Source: RPQJ01 sp963793675
GTDB lineage: Bacteria; Pseudomonadota; Gammaproteobacteria; Steroidobacterales; Steroidobacteraceae
Assembly: GCA_963793675.1 (NCBI GenBank)
Contig: CAWCBA010000010.1
Location: forward strand, 310,001 to 374,000
DNA length: 64,000 bases
Reading direction: 5' to 3'
Shown here: piece by piece, positions 35,672 through 44,707 of the stretch
Layout: each line of letters begins with the position of its first letter
Numbering within the stretch: the first letter of the stretch is position 1
Translations under genes and position numbers: made by a program
Notes under the pieces: generated by a model
Told to the model about the DNA's origin: nothing
Seen by the model: the letters and a program-made list of their open reading frames with translations, nothing else
Database searches by the model: none

Positions 35672-36821
35672 ATGAAGAGCCTGCTGAAGCAAGCTGCTGC
35701 CGTTGCCGCACTTTCCGTGCTCCTTGCCGCCTGCGGCAAGTCCAAGCAGGCCTCCACCGAGGAGTCGGCTGCGCCCGCGGCTGCGTCCGCCGGCACCGAG
35801 CAGGTAGTCAACGTCTACAACTGGTCGGACTACATCGATCCCGAGGTCATCAAGGGCTTCGAGCAGGCCACCGGCATCAAGGTCCGCTACGACGTCTTCG
35901 ACTCGAACGAGGTGCTCGAGACCAAGCTCCTGACCGGGAACTCCGGCTACGATGTCGTCGTGCCGAGCGCGTATTTCCTGCAGCGCCAGGTGCAGGCGGG
36001 GGTGTTCGCGCCGCTCGACAAGTCGAAGCTGCCCGGCCTCGCCAACATCGATCCCGACCTGGCCGCGCGCGCGGCGCGCTACGATCCGGGCAACGAACAT
36101 TCGGTCGTCTACATGTGGGGCACCACCGGTATCGGCTACGATCGCGCCAAGGTCAAGGCGATCATGCCGGACGCGCCGGTCGACAGCTGGAAGCTGATCT
36201 TCGATCCGGCCGTGCTCGCAAGATTCAAGGACTGCGGGGTATCGATGCTCGACGACCCGACCGACATGGTCGGCACGGCCCTGCTGTACCTCGGCAAGGA
36301 TCCGAACAGCGAATCCGAAGCCGACCTCAAGGCGGCCGAGGACGTGCTGATGAAGATCCGGCCCAGCATCCGGACCATCCACAGCTCGCAGTACATCGAC
36401 CAGCTCGCGAACGGCGAACTCTGCATCGTCGTGGGCTACAGTGGCGACGTGCTGCAAGCCCGGGACCGCGCCGAAGAAGCCGGCAAGCCGCTCGACATCG
36501 GCTACTCGATCCCGCGCGAGGGCGCGCTGATGTGGCTCGACACGCTGGCGGTCCCGGCCGATGCGGCGCACAAGGACGCGGCGCACAAGTTCATCGAGTA
36601 CCTGCTGCAGCCCGCGGTTGCGGCGCAGAATTCCGACTTCGTCAGCTACGCGAACGCCAACAAGGCCGCGACGCCACTCGTCAATGCAGACGCTGCGCAA
36701 CGACGCCAGCATCTACCCGACGCCTGAAGTCGCGGCGCGACTGCAGCCGAGCCTGGCGAAGTCCGCCGAGTTTACCCGCGCGCTCAATCGCACCTGGACG
36801 CGCTTCGTGACGGGCCGTTGA
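35672..36821 (+). CDS. spuE: Polyamine ABC transporter substrate-binding protein (one frameshift)
   Basis: Second PotF-type binding protein, 382 aa after correction. Signal with lipobox LLAACGKSK, then VVNVYNWSDYIDPEV, YDVFDSNEVLETKLLTGN, MWGTTGIGYDRAKV and SGDVLQARDRAEEAGKPLDI. A break near 36690 shifts the last 44 codons; correction gives LRNDASIYPTPEVAARLQPS and ends NRTWTRFVTGR. It is very similar to spuD in core segments, so they arose by duplication. SD is GGGAGAT at about 35660. spuF starts 84 bp later. Confidence 0.91.
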
Positions 36822-36905
36822 CCGCGCCCGGAGCCCGGCATAACCAGAGATCGACAGCACCGCGTCGAACGGCGCGCCGCCCACCAAGAGCAGCACAGGG
36901 ACACC

Positions 36906-38051
36906 ATGGCCACTTCACCCCGCGCGACCCAGCAGAAATTCGAGCCCTGGACGGACCCGGACGCGAAGCCCTACGTGCGGATCGAGAAGGTCACCAAGAA
37001 ATTCGGCGACTTCATCGCGGTGGACGACATTTCGCTCAGCATCTACCAGAAGGAGATCTTCTGCCTGCTGGGAGCGTCGGGGTGTGGCAAGACGACGCTG
37101 CTGCGCATGCTCGCGGGCTTCGAGCGGCCCACCTCCGGCACGATCTTCATCGACGGCGTGGACATGACGTCGATCCCGCCCTACGAGCGGCCGGTGAACA
37201 TGATGTTCCAGTCGTACGCGATCTTCCCGCACATGACGGTCGAGCAGAACGTCGCGTTCGGCCTCAAGCAGGAGGGGCTGAAGAAGGACGAGATCCGGAG
37301 CCGCGTGAGCGACATGCTGAACCTGGTGAAACTCGGCCAGTTCGCGCGGCGCAAGCCGCACCAGTTGTCGGGCGGCCAGCGCCAGCGTGTCGCGCTCGCG
37401 CGCTCGCTCGTCAAGAAGCCGAAGCTGCTGCTGCTCGACGAGCCGCTTGCCGCGCTCGACAAGAAGCTGCGCGAGCACACGCAGTTCGAACTGATCAACA
37501 TCCAGGAGACGCTCGGCGTCACCTTCGTGGTCGTCACCCACGACCAGGAAGAGGCGATGACGCTGTCGACGCGTATCGGCCTGATGAACCACGGCGAGAT
37601 CGTGCAGGTCGGCACGCCGAGCGAGATCTACGAGTACCCGAACTCGCGGTTCGTGTCGGAGTTCATCGGCTCGGTCAACATGTTCGAGGGCCGGCTGATC
37701 GAGGACGAGCCGTCCTACGTGCGCATCGGCTGCGACGACCTCGAGGCGCCGATCTACGTGGACCATGGCGTGAGTTCCGCGCCGGGCGCGACGATCTGGG
37801 CGGCGATCCGGCCGGAGAAGATCACGATCGGCCGCGAAAAGCCCGACGCCACGGACAACTGGGCCGCGGCCGTCGTGCAGGACATTGCATACATGGGCGA
37901 CATGTCCATCTACCTGCTGCGGCTCGATTCCGGCAAGGTCGTGCGCGTCACGCAGCCGAACATCTACCGCCACGCCGAGGACCGCATCACCTGGGACGAG
38001 CGCGTGTACCTGCAGTGGTACCCGGAAAGCCCCGTGGTGGTGACCAAGTGA
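36906..38051 (+). CDS. spuF: Polyamine ABC transporter ATP-binding protein
   Basis: PotG/PotA-type ATPase that powers polyamine import. The 381-aa intact product has Walker A LLGASGCGKTTLLRML near 58, Q-loop MFQSYAIFPHM near 102, signature QLSGGQRQRVALARSL near 155, Walker B LLLLDEPLAALD near 176 and H-loop VTHDQEEAM near 213, then the TOBE domain (IRPEKITIG near 300). Its stop overlaps the GTG start of spuG by 4 bp (GTGA), indicating coupled translation. Confidence 0.96.
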   Translation: MATSPRATQQKFEPWTDPDAKPYVRIEKVTKKFGDFIAVDDISLSIYQKEIFCLLGASGCGKTTLLRMLAGFERPTSGTIFIDGVDMTSIPPYERPVNMMFQSYAIFPHMTVEQNVAFGLKQEGLKKDEIRSRVSDMLNLVKLGQFARRKPHQLSGGQRQRVALARSLVKKPKLLLLDEPLAALDKKLREHTQFELINIQETLGVTFVVVTHDQEEAMTLSTRIGLMNHGEIVQVGTPSEIYEYPNSRFVSEFIGSVNMFEGRLIEDEPSYVRIGCDDLEAPIYVDHGVSSAPGATIWAAIRPEKITIGREKPDATDNWAAAVVQDIAYMGDMSIYLLRLDSGKVVRVTQPNIYRHAEDRITWDERVYLQWYPESPVVVTK

Positions 38052-38965
38052 AAGCTCTGCTCAAGCGGGTGGGGCTGCAGGGACGCTCGGTCGTCACCGC
38101 CATCCCCTACCTGTGGCTGCTGCTCTTCTTCCTGATCCCGTTCGTGATCGTGCTGAAGATCAGCTTTTCGAGCACCCTGATCGCGATGCCACCGTACGAG
38201 CCGCTGCTGCACTGGACCGCCGAGAAGGTCCTGCAGATCAAGCTGAACCTCGGCAATTTCGCGTTTCTCGTCGAGGACAACCTTTACTGGAAGGCGTACC
38301 TGAACTCGATCTGGGTCGCCAGCGTGTCGACGCTTGTTCTGCCTGCTGCTCGGCTACCCGATCGCCTATGCCATCGCCCGCAGCGACCCGTCGACGCGCA
38401 ACATCCTGATGCTGCTGATCGTGCTGCCGTTCTGGACGTCGTTCCTGCTGCGCGTGTACGCGTGGATCGGCATCCTGAAGAACAACGGGCTGCTCAACAA
38501 CTTCCTGATCTGGATCGGCGCGATCGACCAGCCCATCCAGATGCTGCAGACGGACTTCGCGGTCTACGTCGGCATCGTGTATTCGTACCTGCCGTTCATG
38601 ATCCTGCCGCTGTACGCCAACCTCGAGAAGATGGACCTGACGCTGCTCGAGGCCGCGGCCGACCTGGGCTGCAAGCCGTGGCAGGGCTTCCTGCAAGATC
38701 ACCTCTGCCGCTGTCGCTGCCCGGGATCATCGGCGGGCTGCCTGCTGGTGTTCATCCCGGCCGTGGGCGAGTTCGTCATCCCGTCGCTGCTCGGCGACCC
38801 GGGCATGCTGATGATCGGCAAGGTGTTGTGGACCGAGTTCTTCAACAACCGCGACTGGCCGGTCGCGAGCGCGGTGGCGATCGTGCTGCTGCTGTTCCTG
38901 GTCGATACCGATGATGTACTTCCAGCGCGCGCAGGATGCCGAAGCGGGCGGGGGTGCACCGATGA
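38048..38965 (+). CDS. spuG: Polyamine ABC transporter permease PotH-type (about six frameshifts)
   Basis: Inner-membrane permease. Reconstructed 303 aa (E. coli PotH about 317). The N-terminal helix reads YLWLLLFFLIPFVIVLKISF, the middle has AYAIARSDPSTRNI-like AIARSDPSTRN and WTSFLLRVYAWIGILKNNG, and the EAA loop is EAAADLGCKPWQGF. Breaks near 38337, 38694, 38702, 38738 and 38912, each one extra base; a sixth, in the G-run near 38950, is inferred because removing one G puts a TGA across the ATGA start of spuH. Without that correction spuG and spuH would appear fused. Confidence 0.85.
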
Positions 38966-39831
38966 ACCAGGGCCGCAACCTGTTCCGTACGCTCGTCCTG
39001 ATCCTGGGATTCGCGTTCCTGTACATCCCGATCGTGTCGCTGATCGTTTATTCGTTCAACAGTTCGCGCCTGGTGACCGTCTGGGGCGGCTTCTCGACCA
39101 AGTGGTACGGTGCGCTGCTGCGCAACGACCAGATCCTGAATGCAGCCATGCTGAGCCTGAAGGTCGCGGCGATTTCTGCGACGCTCGCGGTCGTGCTGGG
39201 GACGCTTGCCGGGCTGGTGCTCGCGCGTTTCGGTCCCTTCAAGGGCCGCACGCTGCTCTCGGGCCTCACGACCGCGCCGCTGGTCATGCCCGAGGTCATC
39301 ACGGGCCTCTCGCTGCTCCTGCTGTTCGTCACGATGGAGCAGATCATCGGCTGGCCAGCCGGGCGCGGCATGACCACGATCATCATTTCGCACATCACGT
39401 TGACCATGGCGTTCGTCACGGTCGTCGTCCAGTCGCGGCTGTCCCAGATGGACGATTCGCTGGAAGAAGCGGCGATGGACCTCGGCGCGCGGCCGCACAA
39501 GGTCTTCTTCCTGATCACGCTGCCGATCATCGCGCCGGCGCTGATGTCCGGTTGGCTGCTCGCTTTCACGCTCTCGCTCGACGACCTCGTGATCACCAGC
39601 TTCGTGGCCGGCCCCGGCTCGAGCACGCTGCCGATGGTCATCTTCTCGAAGGTGCGCCTCGGCGTGAGTCCGGACATCAACGCGCTCGCGACGATCCTGG
39701 TCGCGCTCGTCGCGCTCGGTGTGGTCGTCGCCGGTTACACGATGACGCGGCAGCAGAAGCAGAAGGAGCGCGATGCGCAGATGGCACTCGCCGCGAACCA
39801 GCAGATGATCGAGAGCATGAAGAAAAGTTGA
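38962..39831 (+). CDS. spuH: Polyamine ABC transporter permease PotI-type
   Basis: Second permease of the importer, 289 aa, intact. Six membrane helices, starting LVLILGFAFLYIPIVSLIVY. PLVMPEVITGLSLLLLF near 112, and the EAA loop EEAAMDLGARPHKVFFLITL near 170 that contacts SpuF. SFVAGPGSSTLPMVIFSKV near 213 is characteristic of PotI. The C-terminal tail is charged. ATG 38962 overlaps the expected spuG stop. Confidence 0.94.
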   Translation: MNQGRNLFRTLVLILGFAFLYIPIVSLIVYSFNSSRLVTVWGGFSTKWYGALLRNDQILNAAMLSLKVAAISATLAVVLGTLAGLVLARFGPFKGRTLLSGLTTAPLVMPEVITGLSLLLLFVTMEQIIGWPAGRGMTTIIISHITLTMAFVTVVVQSRLSQMDDSLEEAAMDLGARPHKVFFLITLPIIAPALMSGWLLAFTLSLDDLVITSFVAGPGSSTLPMVIFSKVRLGVSPDINALATILVALVALGVVVAGYTMTRQQKQKERDAQMALAANQQMIESMKKS

Positions 39832-39890
39832 CGCTGCCTGGCCGGACTCGATTCGGCTGCGACGCCCGCGACCTGGATGAGGAGACCGAT

Positions 39891-40650
39891 GTGACAGAGG
39901 GCGACCCCTCGCTGCGGCTGGCGTTCGACGTCGGCGGCTCGTACGTCAAGGCGGGACTGGTGCATGTCGAATCGGGACTCGTCATGGGCGAGACCCTGCG
40001 GCGTGCCACGCCTGCGGGCGCGGCTCCCGAGGCCGTTCTCGATCTGCTGGTCGCGATGGCCCGCGAGTTGCCATCGTCCGGTCCGGTGGGGCTCGCGTTC
40101 CCGGCCGTCGCGAAGCAGGGCGTGGCGTGGACCGCCGCGAACATCGACAAGCGCTGGATCGGCATGAACGTGCAGGGTCACATGCAGGCGCGGTTGCAGC
40201 GGCCGGTGGCGTTCCTGAACGATGCCGATGCGGCAGGTATCGCGGAGATGACGCTCGGCGCGGGTCGCGAATCGCGCCGGCACGGTGATGGTGATCACGC
40301 TCGGCACGGGCATCGGCACGGCGCTGTTCGTGGACGGGCGCCTGCTGCCCAACACCGAACTCGGTCACCTCGAAGTGCGGGGCAAGGAGGCAGAGCATCG
40401 TGCGTCCGCAAAAGTCCGTGCCGACCGTGATCTCGACTGGGTGGAGTGGGCAGCCCAGGTGAACGAGGTGCTGGAGGCGTACCACTCGCTGCTGTGGCCC
40501 GACGTGTTCGTGATCGGGGGCGGAGTAACCGAGAACTGGCAGCATTTCGGGTCGCTGCTCAACAGCCGGGCGGAGATCGTGCCGGCGGCGTTCGGGAACG
40601 ACGCCGGCATCGTCGGCGCGGCGATGGCCGCGGTTCAGCTGGAGCGCTGA
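39891..40650 (+). CDS. ppgK: Polyphosphate glucokinase (ROK family, one frameshift)
   Basis: Phosphorylates glucose with polyphosphate or ATP. The corrected product is 252 aa. It has the ROK phosphate-binding motif FDVGGSYVKAGLV near 12, GLAFPAVAKQGVAWTAANID near 62, the PpgK-type NDADAAGIAEMTLGAGRES near 105, then TLGTGIGTALFVDGRLLPNT and ELGHLEVRGKEAEHRAS, all close to mycobacterial PpgK. The frame breaks near 40275 (extra C); corrected SRGTVMVITLG. GTG 39891 has GGAGA upstream. It follows spuH by 59 bp, with no known link to polyamines. Confidence 0.9.
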
Positions 40651-40976
40651 TTCGCCCGTTTGATTCTTTGCTGCGGGTCGCTTGCGCTTCGGGATGCCTG
40701 CGGCAGACACGCCGTGAATACGTCCCTGCAGGCTCGCCCGCGCCGTCCGTGGCGCGGGACCCATTGACTCGGCGGGAAGCCCGTGCGGCGCGCCTGGCTT
40801 TGCTTCTGGCCCCGTGACCGAGACATGTTGGTCCTTAGTGCGAGTTCAGGTAAAAAAGCTGACATTCGCGAACGCGAAAGACCGGCCAGGAACAGTCGGT
40901 CGTCTTTGTCACCGGAAAGCCCGCCATGTTCGACTGATGTTCTAGGGTCACGTAGTCCTTTCGGGGGAATGCCCAG
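40651..40976. other. 326-bp non-coding stretch after ppgK
   Basis: No gene supported in either strand. It contains the second copy of the 19-nt motif (40853-40871) shared with 6783-6801 and nothing else I recognise. Short open frames here lack start signals and conserved content. Confidence 0.55.
40853..40871. repeat. Copy 2 of a 19-nt intergenic motif
   Basis: AAAAAGCTGACATTCGCGA, differing from 6783-6801 by one base. The flanks do not match further. Confidence 0.45.
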
Positions 40977-41357
40977 TTGCGATATCTGGTCTCAGCCATG
41001 CTCGTGGTCGTGGCGATCATTCACCTGTTACCACTATCCGGATTGCTGGGAACGGAACGCCTGACAGCCTTGTACGGCATTGCTATTGACGAGCCAAACC
41101 TCGCGATCCTGATGCGTCATCGAGCGGTTCTGTTCGGCCTGCTCGGGCTCTTCTTCTTGATTGCGGCATTCAGACCTAACTTGCAGGGAATCGCTTTCGC
41201 TGGCGGCTTCGCGAGTGTCCTTTCCTTTCTGTACCTCGCATGGTCGGTTGGCAACTACAACCCGCAGGTGGCCCGCGTCTTTGCAGCGGACGTCATCGCA
41301 CTCATTTGCCTGGTGATCGGAGTCATGGCTCACTTCTACGTACAGCACCAGGGCTGA
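40977..41357 (+). CDS. Small integral membrane protein of unknown function
   Basis: A 126-aa protein with four hydrophobic segments (about 2-24, 47-66, 70-90, 103-121). Motifs are HLLPLSGLLGTERLTALYGI near 17 and ILMRHRAVLFGLLGLFFLIA near 43. I recall close relatives being widespread in Proteobacteria and often mislabelled as phosphopantetheine adenylyltransferase; nothing here supports that activity. TTG 40977 has GGGGGAA about nine bases upstream; ATG 40998 is the alternative and would shorten the first helix. It is flanked by non-coding stretches. Confidence 0.72.
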   Translation: MRYLVSAMLVVVAIIHLLPLSGLLGTERLTALYGIAIDEPNLAILMRHRAVLFGLLGLFFLIAAFRPNLQGIAFAGGFASVLSFLYLAWSVGNYNPQVARVFAADVIALICLVIGVMAHFYVQHQG

Positions 41358-41529
41358 GCGCGAACTCCGAGGTCTGCGTTCAATTGGATGGGAGGTTTGT
41401 CCTGACGGACTACTTCGGGTCGTTTTTCACCCTAGACCGTCCGCCCCTGGTCACTCTGGCCCGACTTTTCGATAGTCGCATGGCGTGCAACGAGGAGGGC
41501 GGTGCCGGGCCGCTGCTAGAATGCGACCC

Positions 41530-42693
41530 ATGCACCCGCCGATCGACAGCAAGTTGCCGCGAGTCGGTACGACGATATTCACCGTCATGTCCCGCCTCGC
41601 CGCGGAACACGGCGCAATCAACCTGTCGCAGGGCTTTCCGGATTTCGAGCCGCCCAGCCGCCTGACCGAATTGCCAACCACCACCTGCGGCGCCGGGGGT
41701 GCCGGCAACCAGTACGCACCGATGACCGGCCTGCCCAGCCTGCGCGAGGCCATCGCCGCCAAGGTTGCCGAGTACTACGGCTCCACGCCGATCCCGGACA
41801 GCGACGTAACGGTTACTTCCGGCGGCACGGAGGCGCTCTTCTGTGCAATCCAGTCCATCGTGCGCACCGGCGACGAGGTCATCCTGCTCGACCCGGCCTA
41901 CGACTCGTACGAGCCTGCGGTCGAGCTGGCTGGTGGCCGTGCGGTGCACGTGCCGCTGCAGCGCCCGGGCTTCGGCATCGATTGGCAACGCCTGGCCGAT
42001 GCGATCACGCCGCGCACGCGCCTGCTGATCGTCAACTTTCCGCACAACCCGAGTGGCGCGACGCTCGAACCGGCGGACCTCGCGCGGCTCGCGGAACTGC
42101 TGCACAGCACCGGCGTCTTCGTGCTCTCCGACGAGGTCTACGAGCACATGCTGTTCGACGGGCGCTGCCATCAAAGCCTGTTGCGTCATGCCGAACTGGC
42201 CGCACGCAGCTTCGTCGTATCGTCGTTCGGCAAGACGTATCACGCGACCGGCTGGAAAGTCGGCTATTGCGTCGCCCCTGCCGCGCTCACCGAGGAGTTC
42301 CGCAAGGTTCACCAGTTCGTGCAGTTCGTGGTGGCGACACCGTTGCAGGCCGCAATCGCCGACTTCATGCGCGAGTGTCCCGGGCACTCGCGCGAGCTGC
42401 CGGCGTTCTACCAGGCCAAGCGCGATCACTTCGCGCACCTGCTCGGCGAGACGCGCTTCCGCTTCGAGCCCGCGCACAGCACGTACTTCCAGCTCGTCGA
42501 CTACTCGGCCGTGAGCGACCTGCCCGACACCGAGTTCGCGCGGCTGCTCACGACGCGGCACGGCGTTGCAGCCATCCCGATTTCGGTCTTTTCGGAGGAC
42601 GGCGCCGCAAAGAACGAGCGCATCGTCCGGTTCTGCTTTGCCAAGCACGAGGCCACGCTGGATGCGGCGGCCGCAAAACTGAGGTTGCTATGA
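41530..42693 (+). CDS. ybdL: Methionine (glutamine)-type aminotransferase
   Basis: Fold-type I PLP aminotransferase, 387 aa, closest to E. coli YbdL (methionine and aromatic amino acid preferring). It has SKLPRVGTTIFTVMSRLA near 7, NLSQGFPDFEPPSRL near 33, GNQYAPMTGLPSLREAIA near 60, NFPHNPSGATL near 175, SDEVYEHMLFDG near 205 and the Schiff-base Lys in SSFGKTYHATGWKVGYC near 237. Around 41673-41693 the residues do not fit the family; a missing base followed by an extra base would restore ANHHLRRGG, so a compensated error pair is likely. It overlaps the amidase gene by ATGA. Confidence 0.93.
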   Translation: MHPPIDSKLPRVGTTIFTVMSRLAAEHGAINLSQGFPDFEPPSRLTELPTTTCGAGGAGNQYAPMTGLPSLREAIAAKVAEYYGSTPIPDSDVTVTSGGTEALFCAIQSIVRTGDEVILLDPAYDSYEPAVELAGGRAVHVPLQRPGFGIDWQRLADAITPRTRLLIVNFPHNPSGATLEPADLARLAELLHSTGVFVLSDEVYEHMLFDGRCHQSLLRHAELAARSFVVSSFGKTYHATGWKVGYCVAPAALTEEFRKVHQFVQFVVATPLQAAIADFMRECPGHSRELPAFYQAKRDHFAHLLGETRFRFEPAHSTYFQLVDYSAVSDLPDTEFARLLTTRHGVAAIPISVFSEDGAAKNERIVRFCFAKHEATLDAAAAKLRLL

Positions 42694-43479
42694 CTGCAAA
42701 CCTGCGCGTCACGATGATCCAGGCCGACCTGGCCTGGCAGGATCCCGCCACCAACCGCCGCAACCTGGCGGACGCATTTTCGCGGACTGGCCGGGCACAC
42801 CGACCTGATCGTGCTGCCGGAAATGTTTACCACCGGATTTTCGATGGAGGCTCGCTCGCTCGCGGAGACCATGACCGGTGCCACGGTCGGATGGCTGCGC
42901 GAAGAGGCGGCCGCGATCGGCTGCGCCATCACCGGCAGCCTGATCGTCGAGGACGGCGGCCAGCACTACAACCGGCTGGTCTGGGCGACGCCCGATGGCG
43001 GCTTCGCGCACTATGACAAGCGCCATCTGTTCCGCATGGCGCGCGAGCAGGAACACTACGCGTCGGGCAACCGGCGACTGGTCGTCGAGCTCAAGGGCTG
43101 GCGCGTGTGTCCGCTGGTCTGCTACGACCTGCGCTTCCCGGTGTGGAGTCGCAATCGCGGCGACTACGATGTCCTGCTGTACGTCGCCAACTGGCCGTCG
43201 CGCCGACGCTCCGCGTGGAGCGCACTGTTGCGCGCGCGCGCCATCGAGAATGTCTGTTACGTCGTCGGCGTCAACCGCGTGGGCAAGGATGGCAACGGCG
43301 CGAGTTACACCGGGGACAGCGTCGCGCTCGATTTCCTGGGCCAGGTCCTCGGGGGCGACCGTGGCGGCGACTTCGTCGAGACCGTCGTGCTCGACCGCGA
43401 GTCGCTCGCCACTTTCCGCCGCGATTTCCCCGTGCACCTCGATGCCGACGACTTCGAACTGCGGGCCGGGGCGAAATGA
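42690..43479 (+). CDS. yafV: Omega-amidase, nitrilase superfamily (one frameshift)
   Basis: Hydrolyses the alpha-keto acid amide (alpha-ketoglutaramate) made when glutamine is the amino donor, pulling transamination forward. Reconstructed 262 aa. It has the triad regions LIVLPEMFTTGFS, YDKRHLFRMAREQEHY and LVCYDLRFPVWSR, close to E. coli YafV. The break near 42784 is an extra G (CGCGGACTG); corrected AFSRLAGHTDLIVLPEM. Coupled to ybdL by ATGA and to the next gene by ATGA. The YbdL/YafV pairing matches the known glutamine transaminase/omega-amidase partnership in methionine salvage. Confidence 0.92.
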
Positions 43480-44650
43480 GAAACCGCACGCGCGTCACCC
43501 ATCCGCCGGACGTGAAAGTGCCGGCGGACAACCGTCCGCTGGTCGCGCCGATTTACCAGTCGGTGAAGTTCACGTTCGACGACGTCGAGGCAACGCTCGG
43601 CCTGTTCCAGGGCAAGCGCGACGGATTCTACTACTCGCGCAACTCGAATCCGACGCTGCGGCAACTCGAACTGCTGCTCGCCGATCTGCAGGGTCGCGAC
43701 GGGTGCCTGCTGACGGGTTCCGGGATCGCCGCGATCTCGATGCCGCTCATCGCCCTGCTCAAGACGGGCGATCACGTCGTCTATTTCGCCGAGCAGTACC
43801 AGCCGACGCGCGCGCTCATCGGGCGCGTGCTGCGCCGGTTCGGCGTCACCAGCACGATGCTGTCGATCGACGACCTGGACGGGCTCGAGCGCGTGCTGGC
43901 GGCAACGCCTACGCGGCTCGTGGTGTTCGAATCGCCGACGAATCCCGTGCTGAAGGTGGCGGATCTCGAGCGGCTGACGGCCATTGCGCGGCGCCATGGC
44001 GCGCTGACGCTGCTCGACAACACGCTCGCGGGTTTCCACAACCACGGCCAGTACGACGTCGACCTGTTCGCGCACAGCCTGACGAAGTATGCGTCGGGAC
44101 ATGGCGACGTGATGGGCGGCGCGATCATCGGCCGCGCGGAGCTGATCGATTCGATGCGTGGCGACATCGGCATCCTCGGGCCCACGCTCGACCCGCACGC
44201 GGCGTTTCTGCTGCAGCGCGGCATGAAGACGTATTTCGTCCGCTGGGATGCCCAGTGCCGCAATGCCCAGCACGTGGCGGAGCACCTGTGCGGCGCATCC
44301 GCAGGTCGAGCGCGTCCGCTATCCCGGCCTGCCGAGCGATCCGGGCCACGCGCTGGCGCTCAGGCAGATGCCGGACTTCGGCACCATCGTCACGATTGAC
44401 GTCGCTGGCGGCGAGGAAGCCGGGTCCCGTTTCGCCGAGGCACTGGAATTGTTCTCAATTGCGGCGAGCCTCGGTTCAACGGAGTCGCTGGTCGTGCCGC
44501 CGGCCTTGCAGAAGCCGAAGGGTTTCACCACGGAGCAGCAACGATGGTCTGACATCGGTCCCGGGACGGTGCGGCTGTCGATCGGGTTGGAGGACATCGA
44601 ACGACCTCATCGACGATCTTGACAAGGCCTTGGCTGGCGGCGAACCATGA
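43476..44650 (+). CDS. Cystathionine gamma-synthase family PLP enzyme (two frameshifts)
   Basis: Cys/Met-metabolism PLP enzyme, 390 aa after correction. It has PLVAPIYQSVKFTFDDVE near 22, FYYSRNSNPTLRQLE near 50, VVFESPTNPVLKVAD near 150 and LDNTLAGFHNHG near 178. The Schiff-base Lys is in FAHSLTKYASGHGDVMGG near 200. SLGSTESLVVPPA near 335 is typical of the family. Breaks near 44291 (extra G; HLCAHPQVERVRYPG) and 44599 (extra A; EDIDDLIDDLDKAL). The N-terminus resembles cystathionine gamma-synthase-like proteins; gamma-lyase activity is equally possible. Its operon suggests methionine or homocysteine turnover. Confidence 0.86.
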
Positions 44651-44707
44651 CTGAGTCGGCAGCAGTCAATGCGTTGCTGCCGGGGGCGACGAAGGTGGCG
44701 CTTGGCA

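Noticed and set aside
36818..38914. Very long open frame on the plus strand over spuF and spuG
   Set aside because: Arg/Pro-rich shadow of spuF in another frame, caused by high G+C; the true ATPase motifs are in the other frame.
38911..39831. Apparent in-frame fusion of the PotH and PotI permeases
   Set aside because: The fusion depends on an extra G in a G-run near 38950; removing it creates a TGA overlapping the ATGA start of spuH, the normal arrangement.
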